Below, in pieces: positions 43,242 to 51,819 of a stretch of DNA of 64,000 bases. The notes under the pieces are model-generated. The model saw nothing but the letters and a program-made list of their open reading frames with translations. It made no database searches and was not told where the DNA came from. Source of the DNA: Parapristionchus giblindavisi (lineage: Eukaryota; Nematoda; Chromadorea; Rhabditida; Diplogasteridae). Every line of letters begins with the position of its first letter. Position 1 is the first letter of the stretch. A program made the translations under genes and the position numbers. The stretch lies in contig CALSFV010000072.1 in assembly GCA_943737045.1 (NCBI GenBank), positions 372,001 through 436,000 on the forward strand, written 5' to 3'.

Positions 43242-43438
43242 TCAAATCAAACAAGTCCCGCGTGGCAGCAAGCATTCTATCAACAACCAATCAAACCACC
43301 TCAAACAAGCATTAAATCCATATACATTCATCAATTCAATCAAATTTCAAGTCAATTATTCGATTATTGAAATTCAAATTAAAATCCATCAATTCAATCC
43401 TTTCAAATCCATCTATTGATTTAATTCATTCTTTCACC
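43242..43438 (+). other. Untranslated leader of the element
   Basis: About 200 bp between the PBS and the first ATG of the main frame. It is rich in TCAA/TCAAT and poor in G. Frames that open here depend on TTG starts and are not supported. It probably holds the packaging signal, if there is one. Confidence 0.5.
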
Positions 43439-45058
43439 ATGAGTGAACAAGAACAAATCAATCATTCACTGATTAATATCACAAACTCAGTTCATGACAT
43501 GAATCAGATCTATCCTCATTTAGCAAATCAAATGAGTATGCTTGAGACTTATGAGGAGTTCAAACCTCTTCGTACTGAGGCCAATTCAATAATTCTCAAA
43601 CTCGAAAACTTACTCTTCAAGCTCAATTCAATGCCACCATCTCAATCACCTTCAAATTCAAACGAATCAGTAAGGAAAGGTAAGGTGAGCAATTTTATCA
43701 AATCAGCAATTCATAACATTCAAAGCACCATCGAAATTGGCATCGAGTCAATGTTATTTGCTAAACAATTTAAAAGTAGGCATCGTAATATTGACCATGA
43801 TGACATCATACCGTACACAAATGACAACAGTCAAACTTACGAACATTCACTTCCTTCATTTGATATTCAATCATTGGAGGACAATGATCAATTTCAATAT
43901 CAATCATTCAACAGTCTATCAAGTACTATTCATGAAGACGAGACTGACTCAAATAGTCCGTCCATCAATTCAAATCATCCTCATTTCATGAATGATAAAC
44001 CAATGGAGATTCTCCCAAATGGTCTCCAACATCATTCATGTGACCACGGAAATATCATTGGTGGTTCATCTAAATCAATCAACAACACTGATCAGACTCT
44101 CAATTGTAATAATATTACAATGACACATGATCAAACTACTGATAATGATCAATCATTCCACCAAAAGGTGGCTGCATTAGATCCAGTAGAATATGTTGAT
44201 TCTATACTAGACACTCAATATTGTCAACAAAACGATGCAATCATAAAGACTCCTATCATGAACACCATTCAGAATACTCATCAAGAGTACATCTCTTACA
44301 TTGATCCATCTCATACTATCCATCCCGTCATTGATTCAGAAATTCAATCAAATCATACCCTTGCTCAGGCAGATGTGATAAGAGAAGATCAGAGTGATCT
44401 CTGTAAATCAGTCACTATCAAAGAAGATAAAGCTACGTGCCCTCGTCAATTCAAAGATCATACTCCATCTCGGTTACGAGCACTAGAAACTCATAATCAT
44501 CTCTGTCATTCTGATCTAAATATAGTTCTCAATGAACTCTCAGATTCACAAATAGCACTATCATATCATCAGACACCAGTCTTTGATGTCGTTGAGGCGG
44601 GAGGAAGTCATTCTTCCTTCAGCGTAATCAGACAAACAAGTAATTATCTACATCCCACTTACACAATCAATATAGATCATGATCAAATATTCTTATTCAT
44701 ATTTCAACCAATTACAAATGTGAAAAATCCATCCCATATCAATTTCCTCCCTATGGGAAAACTCCCATATCTCATGCTATCAATTCTACTGCTGTTCCAT
44801 CAATTTCTCAATTTATTCTTATTTATATTTCAGCCAAATTCAGAGGCCAGCAACCCATTCGATGCCAATCTACTCGTCATAAGAAGACGCACTATCTGCA
44901 TCTACAATAATTCCCTACGTCCCCAATTCCTCTTTCTACGCCCGGAGTGTAGCGACTTGTCGCTACCTTCATTCATAATTAGTTCACTCTGCAATAATAC
45001 TATTCAAATTGGTATAATCCAATTATCTATCATTCATATGCTCATGCCACTAGTATAG
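43439..45058 (+). CDS. Retroelement protein of unknown function (possible Gag-like), 539 aa
   Basis: The start is the first ATG in frame, in the context CACCATGA; a longer frame upstream would need a TTG codon. Residues 1-62 look helical. Basic patches lie near 79-82 (RKGK) and 108-118. Residues 120-380 are polar and rich in N, S, H, D, Q and I. VEAGG is at 385-389, and FIFQP occurs twice, at 420-424 and 462-466. Residues 504-539 are encoded by the internal LTR fragment, and the TAG stop forms at its recombinant junction. No CCHC zinc knuckle, aspartic protease, reverse transcriptase or integrase motif is visible. The Gag-like reading rests mainly on position after the PBS; the protein is not recognised. 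Copy 2 encodes the same protein, differing by one synonymous base. Confidence 0.6.
   Translation: MSEQEQINHSLINITNSVHDMNQIYPHLANQMSMLETYEEFKPLRTEANSIILKLENLLFKLNSMPPSQSPSNSNESVRKGKVSNFIKSAIHNIQSTIEIGIESMLFAKQFKSRHRNIDHDDIIPYTNDNSQTYEHSLPSFDIQSLEDNDQFQYQSFNSLSSTIHEDETDSNSPSINSNHPHFMNDKPMEILPNGLQHHSCDHGNIIGGSSKSINNTDQTLNCNNITMTHDQTTDNDQSFHQKVAALDPVEYVDSILDTQYCQQNDAIIKTPIMNTIQNTHQEYISYIDPSHTIHPVIDSEIQSNHTLAQADVIREDQSDLCKSVTIKEDKATCPRQFKDHTPSRLRALETHNHLCHSDLNIVLNELSDSQIALSYHQTPVFDVVEAGGSHSSFSVIRQTSNYLHPTYTINIDHDQIFLFIFQPITNVKNPSHINFLPMGKLPYLMLSILLLFHQFLNLFLFIFQPNSEASNPFDANLLVIRRRTICIYNNSLRPQFLFLRPECSDLSLPSFIISSLCNNTIQIGIIQLSIIHMLMPLV
44521..44947 (+). repeat. Internal duplicated region, unit A, copy 1
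   Basis: From TATAGTTCTCAATGAAC to GCCCGGAG just before an LTR start. It is repeated in diverged form at 45054-45513. Shared landmarks: CTCAATGAACT, GTTGAGGCGGGAGGAAG, AATTATCTACATCCCACTTA, ATATTTCAACCAATTAC, GAAAAATCCATCCCATATCA, TTCTTATTTATATTTCAG, ATAAGAAGAC and AATTCCCTA. Unit B is 33 bp longer. Confidence 0.88.
44594..44607 (+). other. Purine-rich tract in unit A (GAGGCGGGAGGAAG)
   Basis: The strongest purine run of the element, also at 45133-45146 in unit B. It leads into a hairpin, GGAAG-5 nt-CTTCC. It resembles a polypurine tract but is not next to the 3' LTR. The sequence abutting both LTR starts is only GCCCGGAG. It may be an internal tract or a coding remnant. Confidence 0.35.
44948..45057 (+). 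repeat. Truncated internal LTR fragment (type A), copy 1
   Basis: The first 110 bp of a type-A LTR with one difference from the 5' LTR (ATGCTCATG for ATGTTCATG). It ends at CTAGTATA, inside the TATATAAG box, and continues straight into unit B. The hairpin is intact at 44949-44966. It marks where one element's 3' LTR was joined to another element's interior. Confidence 0.92.
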
Positions 45059-45513
45059 GCTCTCAATGAACTTTCAAATCCACACATGTCATCATTCCAT
45101 CAAACCATACCCTACCCGACTCTATTCTCGTTGAGGCGGGAGGAAGTCATCCTTCCTTCAATTTAATCAGTCAATCAAGTAATTATCTACATCCCACTTA
45201 TTCTATCAATATAAATCATCATCAATACTTCTTGTTCATATTTCAACCAATTACAAGTGTGAAAAATCCATCCCATATCAATCTCCCCCCAATGGCAAGA
45301 CTCCCATATCTCATGCCATTGTACCTGATTACTTGTACATCAATTCTACTCCTGTTCCCTCAATCGCTCTACTTATTCTTATTTATATTTCAGCCTATTT
45401 CGAAGGTGAACAATCCGTCCGATGCCGATCTACACGTTATAAGAAGACACACGATCTACATCTACATCTACAATAATTCCCTAAGTCCCCAATTCCTCTT
45501 GCTAAGCCCGGAG
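45054..45513 (+). repeat. Internal duplicated region, unit B (diverged), copy 1
   Basis: Second version of unit A with many substitutions and net 33 bp extra, including an in-frame insertion after CATATCTCATGCC and an extra CTACAT. It is followed by GCCCGGAG and the type-B 3' LTR. Its divergence from unit A parallels the divergence of the type-A and type-B LTRs, so unit B plus the 3' LTR appear to come from one distinct subfamily. Confidence 0.88.
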
Positions 45514-45514
45514 T

Positions 45515-45532
45515 GTAGTGACTTGTCACTAC
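45515..45532 (+). other. Perfect 8-bp hairpin at LTR start (type B)
   Basis: GTAGTGAC-TT-GTCACTAC. Relative to type A, the C-G pair at stem position 5 is T-A, a compensatory double change. Confidence 0.85.
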
Positions 45533-45619
45533 TTTCATTCATTATTAGCTTATCCTGCAACAATACTATTCAAATTGGTATAAACCAATTACCTATCATT
45601 CATATTATTATCTCACTAG

Positions 45620-45627
45620 TATATAAG
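45620..45627 (+). promoter_or_regulatory. Putative TATA box of 3' LTR
   Basis: TATATAAG in the same place as in the 5' LTR; the flanking CTAGTATATAAGACCATTCC is conserved between LTR types. Confidence 0.55.
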
Positions 45628-45706
45628 ACCATTCCATCGTCAACCACTTCATCTTATCGGTCCGATCCAGAGAGTCGTCAATCTCGTATTCAGTCCCCCA
45701 ATATCA

Positions 45707-45782
45707 AGTGGTTAAACCCCACACCCCAATATCAGTGGTTAAACCCCACACCTCAATCCCTCAAGTGGTTAAACCCCACACC
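45707..45782 (+). repeat. LTR minisatellite, three GGTTAAACC units
   Basis: AGTGGTTAAACCCCACACC occurs at 45707, 45734 and 45764, with periods of 27 and 30 bp. Confidence 0.88.
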
Positions 45783-45812
45783 AACCAGTACGATCCCCCC
45801 AATTGTATTATA

Positions 45813-45818
45813 AATAAA
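45813..45818 (+). terminator. Putative polyadenylation signal, 3' LTR
   Basis: AATAAA overlapping the TAA that ends the frame crossing the LTR. It is the expected site of 3' end formation of the element's RNA. Confidence 0.6.
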
Positions 45819-45933
45819 TATATTTAAATATAATCCTTTGTATTACACTAAAATTGCACCAAATAAGGGCAAGGGTAGTTCTTCTCCGTTGTATACCATA
45901 AGTCAAACAACACTCCCGTCGGAAGTCGTTACA

Positions 45934-45938
45934 TGATC
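45934..45938 (+). repeat. Target-site duplication, right, element copy 1
   Basis: TGATC matching 42824-42828; the satellite monomer resumes exactly where it was interrupted (AACAACGATT). Confidence 0.9.
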
Positions 45939-48900
45939 AACAACGATTTAAACTCGACAAGGTAATACAGTGAATTATTGATTGACCGATACCGAATAAA
46001 GATGTTTACGTGTTGTTGTGATCTTTGATCTTCTCTCAGTACTGTATCGTATTATGATACTGTATTTGTGCTGAAGACGAATATAATGGATTTAATTATA
46101 TAGTTATTATTTCAGACCGAGTCTTTCGACAAGTATGAGGTCCTTCACGCATCATATTGATTGATCAACAGAGATGTAAACTCGACAAGGTAATACAGTG
46201 AATTATTGATTGACCGATACCGAATAAAGATGTTTACGTGTTGTTGTGATTTTAATCTTTGATCTTCTCTCAGTACTGTATCGTATTATGATACTGTATT
46301 TGTGCTGAAGATGAATATAATGGATTTAATTATATAGTTATTGTTTCAGACCGAGTCTTTCGACAAGTATGAGGCCCTTTACGCATCATATTGATTGATC
46401 AACAACGATGTAAACTCGACAAGGTAATAGAGTGAATTATTGATTGACCGATGCCGAATAAAGATGTTTACGTGTTGCTGTGATCTTTGATCTTCTCTCA
46501 GTACTGTATCGTATTATGATACTGTATTTGTGCTGAAGACGAATATAATGGATTTAATTATATAGTTATTATTTCAGACCGAGTCTTTCGACAAGTATGA
46601 GGTCCTTCACGCATCATATTGATTGATCAACAACGATGTAAACTCGACAAGGTAATACAGTGAATTATTGATTGACCGATGCCGAATAAAGATGTTTACG
46701 TGTTGCTGTGATCTTTGATCTTCTCTCAGTACTGTATCGTATTATGATGATGTATTTGTGCTGAAGACGAATATAATGGATTTAATTATATAGTTATTAT
46801 TTCAGACCGAGTCTTTCGACAAGTATGAGGTCCTTCACGCATCATATTGATTGATCAACAACGATGTAAACTCGACAAGGTAATACAGAGAATTATTGAT
46901 TGACCGATACCGAATAAAGATGTTTACGTGTTGTTGTGATCTTTGATCTTCTCTCAGTACTGTATCGTATTATGATACTGTATTTGTGCTGAAGACGAAT
47001 ATAATGGATTTAATTATATAGTTATTGTTTCAGACCGAGTCTTTTGACAAGTATGAGGTCCTTTACGCATCATATTGATTGATCAACAACGATGTAAACT
47101 CGACAAGGTAATAGAGTGAATTATTGATTGACCGATACCGAATAAAGATGTTTACGTGTTGTTGTGATCTTTGATCTTCTCTCAGTACTGTATCGTATTA
47201 TGATACTGTATTTGTGCTGAAGACGACTATAATGGATTTAATTATATAGTTATTATTTCAGACCGAGTCTTTCGACAAGTATGAGGTCCTTCACGCATCA
47301 TATTGATTGATCAACAACGATGTAAACTCGACAAGGTAATATAGTGAATTATTGATTGACCGATACCGAATAAAGATGTTTACGTGTTGTTGTGATTTTA
47401 ATCTTTGATCTTCTCTCAGTACTGTATCGTATTATGATACTGTATTTGTGCTGAAGACGAATATAATGGATTTAATTATATAGTTATTATTTCAGACCGA
47501 GTCTTTCGACAAGTATGAGGTCCTTCACGCATCATATTGATTGATCAACAACGATGTAAACTCGACAAGGTAATATAGTGAATTATTGATTGACCGATAC
47601 CGAATAAAGATGTTTACGTGTTGTTGTGATCTTTGATCTTCTCTCAGTACTGTATCATATTATGATACTGTATTTGTGCTGAAGACGAATATAATGGATT
47701 TAATTATATAGTTATTATTTCAGACCGAGTCTTTCGACAAGTATGAAGTCCTTCACGCATCATATTGATTGATCAACAACGATGTAAACTCGACAAGGTA
47801 ATATAGTGAATTATTGATTGACCGATACCGAATAAAGATGTTTACGTGTTGTTGTGATTTTAATCTTTGATCTTCTCTCAGTACTGTATCGTATTATGAT
47901 ACTGTATTTGTGCTGAAGACGAATATAATGGATTTAATTATATAGTTATTATTTCAGACCGAGTCTTTCGACAAGTATGAGGTCCTTCACGCATCATATT
48001 GATTGATCAACAACGATGTAAACTCGACAAGGTAATACAGAGAATTATTGATTGACCGATACCGAATAAAGATGTTTACGTGTTGTTGTGATCTTTGATC
48101 TTCTCTCAGTACTGTATCGTATTATGATACTGTATTTGTGCTGAAGACGAATATAATGGATTTAATTATATAGTTATTGTTTCAGACCGAGTCTTTCGAC
48201 AAGTATGAGGTCCTTTACGCATCATATTGATTGATCAACAACGATGTAAACTCGACAAGGTAATAGAGTGAATTATTGATTGACCGATACCGAATAAAGA
48301 TGTTTACGTGTTGTTGTGATCTTTGATCTTCTCTCAGTACTGTATCGTATTATGATACTGTATTTGTGCTGAAGACGACTATAATGGATTTAATTATATA
48401 GTTATTATTTCAGACCGAGTCTTTCGACAAGTATGAGGTCCTTCACGCATCATATTGATTGATCAACAACGATGTAAACTCGACAAGGTAATATAGTGAA
48501 TTATTGATTGACCGATACCGAATAAAGATGTTTACGTGTTGTTGTGATTTTAATCTTTGATCTTCTCTCAGTACTGTATCGTATTATGATACTGTATTTG
48601 TGCTGAAGACGAATATAATGGATTTAATTATATAGTTATTATTTCAGACCGAGTCTTTCGACAAGTATGAGGTCCTTCACGCATCATATTGATTGATCAA
48701 CAACGATGTAAACTCGACAAGGTAATATAGTGAATTATTGATTGACCGATACCGAATAAAGATGTTTACGTGTTGTTGTGATTTTAATCTTTGATCTTCT
48801 CTCAGTACTGTATCGTATTATGATACTGTATTTGTGCTGAAGACGAATATAATGGATTTAATTATATAGTTATTATTTCAGACCGAGTCTTTCGACAAGT

Positions 48901-49616
48901 ATGAGGTCCTTCACGCATCATATTGATTGATCAACAACGATGTAAACTCGACAAGGTAATACAGAGAATTATTGATTGACCGATACCGAATAAAGATGTT
49001 TACGTGTTGTTGTGATCTTTGATCTTCTCTCAGTACTGTATCGTATTATGATACTGTATTTGTGCTGAAGACGAATATAATGGATTTAATTATATAGTTA
49101 TTGTTTCAGACCGAGTCTTTCGACAAGTATGAGGTCCTTTACGCATCATATTGATTGATCAACAACGATGTAAACTCGACAAGGTAATAGAGTGAATTAT
49201 TGATTGACCGATACCGAATAAAGATGTTTACGTGTTGTTGTGATCTTTGATCTTCTCTCAGTACTGTATCGTATTATGATACTGTATTTGTGCTGAAGAC
49301 GACTATAATGGATTTAATTATATAGTTATTATTTCAGACCGAGTCTTTCGACAAGGATGAGGTCCTTCACGCATCATATTGATTGATCAACAACGATGTA
49401 AACTCGACAAGGTAATACAGTGAATTATTGATTGACCGATACCGAATAAAGATGTTTACGTGTTGTTGTGATCTTTGATCTTCTCTCAGTACTGTATCGT
49501 ATTATGATACTGTATTTGTGCTGAAGACGAATATAATAGATTTAATTATATAGTTATTGTTTCAGACCGAGTCTTTCGACAAGTATGAGGTCCTTCACGC
49601 ATCATATTGATTGATC
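45939..49616 (+). repeat. Satellite array between the two elements
   Basis: About 16 monomers. The left part, to about 46.8 kb, matches the right flank of copy 2: CGATTTAAACTC, AACAGAGATG, GAGGCCCTTTACGC and TATTATGATGATGTA occur in the same order. The remainder matches the left flank of copy 1: the AGACGACTATAATGG markers at 47221, 48373 and 49297, then ACAAGGATGAGG and ATAATAGATTT. The marker spacing 1152/924 against 1152/1158 shows that one 234-bp monomer is missing. A private CTTTTGAC change occurs near 47041. There is no gene. Confidence 0.93.
49612..49616 (+). repeat. Target-site duplication, left, element copy 2
   Basis: TGATC, same position in the monomer as for copy 1 and repeated at 52695-52699. 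Confidence 0.9.
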
Positions 49617-49617
49617 T

Positions 49618-49635
49618 GTAGCGACTTGTCGCTAC
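49618..49635 (+). other. Perfect 8-bp hairpin at LTR start, copy 2
   Basis: GTAGCGAC-TT-GTCGCTAC, as in copy 1. Confidence 0.85.
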
Positions 49636-49722
49636 CTTCATTCATAATTAGTTCACTCTGCAATAATACTATTCAAATTGGTATAATCCAATTATCTATC
49701 ATTCATATGTTCATGCCACTAG

Positions 49723-49730
49723 TATATAAG
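49723..49730 (+). promoter_or_regulatory. Putative TATA box of 5' LTR, copy 2
   Basis: TATATAAG at the conserved LTR position. Confidence 0.55.
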
Positions 49731-49870
49731 ACCATTCCATCACCAACCACTTCACCTTATCGGTCCGATCTAGAGAGTCGTCAATCTCCTCTTATTCAGT
49801 CCCCCAAATCAATCCCAATATCAGTGGTTAAACCCCACACCAACCTGTACGACCCCCCAATTGTATTATA

Positions 49871-49876
49871 AATAAA
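49871..49876 (+). terminator. Putative polyadenylation signal, 5' LTR, copy 2
   Basis: AATAAA overlapping a TAA stop, as in the other LTRs. Confidence 0.5.
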
Positions 49877-49992
49877 TATATTTAAATATAATCCTTTGTA
49901 TTACACACTACCATTGTACCAAATAAGGGCAAGGGTAGTCGTCCTCCGTTGTATTCCATAGTCAAACAACACTCCCGTAGGGAGTCGTTACA

Positions 49993-50002
49993 TGGTGCAC
50001 GG
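49993..50002 (+). other. Putative tRNA primer-binding site, copy 2
   Basis: TGGTGCACGG directly after the 5' LTR. An alternative, TGGCAGCAAGC, begins at 50024. The leader to 50199 holds no supported gene. Confidence 0.55.
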
Positions 50003-50199
50003 TCAAATCAAACAAGTCCCGCGTGGCAGCAAGCATTCTATCAACAACCAATCAAACCACCTCAAACAAGCATTAAATCCATATACATTCATCAATTCAA
50101 TCAAATTTCAAGTCAATTATTCGATTATTGAAATTCAAATTAAAATCCATCAATTCAATCCTTTCAAATCCATCTATTGATTTAATTCATTCTTTCACC

Positions 50200-51819
50200 A
50201 TGAGTGAACAAGAACAAATCAATCATTCACTGATTAATATCACAAACTCAGTTCATGACATGAATCAGATCTATCCTCACTTAGCAAATCAAATGAGTAT
50301 GCTTGAGACTTATGAGGAGTTCAAACCTCTTCGTACTGAGGCCAATTCAATAATTCTCAAACTCGAAAACTTACTCTTCAAGCTCAATTCAATGCCACCA
50401 TCTCAATCACCTTCAAATTCAAACGAATCAGTAAGGAAAGGTAAGGTGAGCAATTTTATCAAATCAGCAATTCATAACATTCAAAGCACCATCGAAATTG
50501 GCATCGAGTCAATGTTATTTGCTAAACAATTTAAAAGTAGGCATCGTAATATTGACCATGATGACATCATACCGTACACAAATGACAACAGTCAAACTTA
50601 CGAACATTCACTTCCTTCATTTGATATTCAATCATTGGAGGACAATGATCAATTTCAATATCAATCATTCAACAGTCTATCAAGTACTATTCATGAAGAC
50701 GAGACTGACTCAAATAGTCCGTCCATCAATTCAAATCATCCTCATTTCATGAATGATAAACCAATGGAGATTCTCCCAAATGGTCTCCAACATCATTCAT
50801 GTGACCACGGAAATATCATTGGTGGTTCATCTAAATCAATCAACAACACTGATCAGACTCTCAATTGTAATAATATTACAATGACACATGATCAAACTAC
50901 TGATAATGATCAATCATTCCACCAAAAGGTGGCTGCATTAGATCCAGTAGAATATGTTGATTCTATACTAGACACTCAATATTGTCAACAAAACGATGCA
51001 ATCATAAAGACTCCTATCATGAACACCATTCAGAATACTCATCAAGAGTACATCTCTTACATTGATCCATCTCATACTATCCATCCCGTCATTGATTCAG
51101 AAATTCAATCAAATCATACCCTTGCTCAGGCAGATGTGATAAGAGAAGATCAGAGTGATCTCTGTAAATCAGTCACTATCAAAGAAGATAAAGCTACGTG
51201 CCCTCGTCAATTCAAAGATCATACTCCATCTCGGTTACGAGCACTAGAAACTCATAATCATCTCTGTCATTCTGATCTAAATATAGTTCTCAATGAACTC
51301 TCAGATTCACAAATAGCACTATCATATCATCAGACACCAGTCTTTGATGTCGTTGAGGCGGGAGGAAGTCATTCTTCCTTCAGCGTAATCAGACAAACAA
51401 GTAATTATCTACATCCCACTTACACAATCAATATAGATCATGATCAAATATTCTTATTCATATTTCAACCAATTACAAATGTGAAAAATCCATCCCATAT
51501 CAATTTCCTCCCTATGGGAAAACTCCCATATCTCATGCTATCAATTCTACTGCTGTTCCATCAATTTCTCAATTTATTCTTATTTATATTTCAGCCAAAT
51601 TCAGAGGCCAGCAACCCATTCGATGCCAATCTACTCGTCATAAGAAGACGCACTATCTGCATCTACAATAATTCCCTACGTCCCCAATTCCTCTTTCTAC
51701 GCCCGGAGTGTAGCGACTTGTCGCTACCTTCATTCATAATTAGTTCACTCTGCAATAATACTATTCAAATTGGTATAATCCAATTATCTATCATTCATAT
51801 GCTCATGCCACTAGTATAG
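50200..51819 (+). CDS. Retroelement protein of unknown function (possible Gag-like), 539 aa, copy 2
   Basis: Same protein as the copy 1 gene at 43439, from the same CACCATGA start to the same junction TAG. The only base change noticed inside it is CAC for CAT at His27, which is silent. With so few differences between the copies, selection on the protein cannot be judged. The C-terminal 36 residues again come from the internal LTR fragment. No enzymatic domain was recognised. Confidence 0.6.
   Translation: MSEQEQINHSLINITNSVHDMNQIYPHLANQMSMLETYEEFKPLRTEANSIILKLENLLFKLNSMPPSQSPSNSNESVRKGKVSNFIKSAIHNIQSTIEIGIESMLFAKQFKSRHRNIDHDDIIPYTNDNSQTYEHSLPSFDIQSLEDNDQFQYQSFNSLSSTIHEDETDSNSPSINSNHPHFMNDKPMEILPNGLQHHSCDHGNIIGGSSKSINNTDQTLNCNNITMTHDQTTDNDQSFHQKVAALDPVEYVDSILDTQYCQQNDAIIKTPIMNTIQNTHQEYISYIDPSHTIHPVIDSEIQSNHTLAQADVIREDQSDLCKSVTIKEDKATCPRQFKDHTPSRLRALETHNHLCHSDLNIVLNELSDSQIALSYHQTPVFDVVEAGGSHSSFSVIRQTSNYLHPTYTINIDHDQIFLFIFQPITNVKNPSHINFLPMGKLPYLMLSILLLFHQFLNLFLFIFQPNSEASNPFDANLLVIRRRTICIYNNSLRPQFLFLRPECSDLSLPSFIISSLCNNTIQIGIIQLSIIHMLMPLV
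51282..51708 (+). repeat. Internal duplicated region, unit A, copy 2
   Basis: Corresponds to 44521-44947; the diverged partner is at 51815-52274. The purine-rich GAGGCGGGAGGAAG is at 51355-51368. Confidence 0.88.
51709..51818 (+). repeat. Truncated internal LTR fragment (type A), copy 2
   Basis: Same 110-bp fragment, same hairpin (51710-51727) and same junction in the TATA box as in copy 1. The rearrangement therefore predates the locus duplication. Confidence 0.92.

Larger units (their letters stand above)
45059..45813 (+). pseudogene. Broken second copy of the protein's C-terminal part, reading into the 3' LTR
   Basis: After the junction stop TAG, the main frame continues in register for ALNELSNPH, matching VLNELSDSQ of unit A. 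A frameshift then falls just before GTTGAGGCGG near 45128. The frame carrying VEAGGSHPSF is open from 45070 to a TAA at 45811-45813. It repeats the YLHPTY, FIFQPITSVKNPSHIN and FIFQPISKVNNPSD segments and passes through the start, TATA box and minisatellite of the 3' LTR. It has no ATG near its start, so it is not called as a separate gene. It shows what the unrearranged type-B protein end probably looked like. Confidence 0.55.
42829..45933 (+). mobile_element. LTR retroelement, copy 1 (chimeric, probably non-autonomous)
   Basis: A 3105-bp element bounded by TGTAGCGAC...GTCGTTACA LTR termini and a perfect 5-bp TSD. Order: 5' LTR type A, primer-binding-like site, leader, reading frame of 539 codons, internal 110-bp type-A LTR fragment, diverged second copy of the 3' internal region, 3' LTR type B. 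No protease, reverse transcriptase, RNase H or integrase motif was found in any frame, so mobility would have needed proteins from another element. A 5-bp TSD is compatible with either Ty1/copia- or Ty3/gypsy-type integration; the superfamily cannot be assigned. It lies in the same strand sense as read here. Copy 2 at 49617 is nearly identical. Confidence 0.92.
45514..45933 (+). repeat. 3' LTR (type B), copy 1
   Basis: A 420-bp LTR from TGTAGTGAC to GTCGTTACA. Compared with the 5' LTR it has about 14% substitutions over the first 114 bp and three rather than two minisatellite units. The 3' LTR of copy 2 looks identical to it. LTRs of one element are normally identical at insertion, so the A/B difference points to a chimeric element. 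Confidence 0.92.
49617..49992 (+). repeat. 5' LTR (type A), copy 2
   Basis: A 376-bp LTR, identical to the copy 1 5' LTR except for the loss of one 27-bp GGTTAAACC unit (the single unit is at 49822-49841) and one base at 49747. Confidence 0.92.

Noticed and set aside
43188..43419. Two short overlapping frames in the leader (60 and 62 codons)
   Set aside because: One needs a TTG start. The other begins at the ATG spanning the LTR end and PBS, overlaps the main leader, and has no supporting motif; both look like chance.
43367..43438. 24-codon N-terminal extension of the main protein
   Set aside because: It relies on a TTG start; the first ATG, with a good CACCATGA context, is at 43439.
43737..43991. 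84-codon frame within the main gene (and its counterpart at 50498)
   Set aside because: It lies in another frame of the longer gene and has no ATG-based or domain support.
44594..44607. Placing the 3' LTR boundary right after the GAGGCGGGAGGAAG tract
   Set aside because: The 5' LTR starts at TGTAGCGAC next to a perfect TSD and has matching terminal inverted repeats; the purine tract is over 350 bp from either LTR start.
43439..45513. Reverse transcriptase, integrase, protease or zinc-knuckle domains
   Set aside because: Looked for YxDD, D-D-E spacing, D(T/S)G and CCHC patterns in the translated sequence; none was present. Cysteines are scattered without knuckle spacing.
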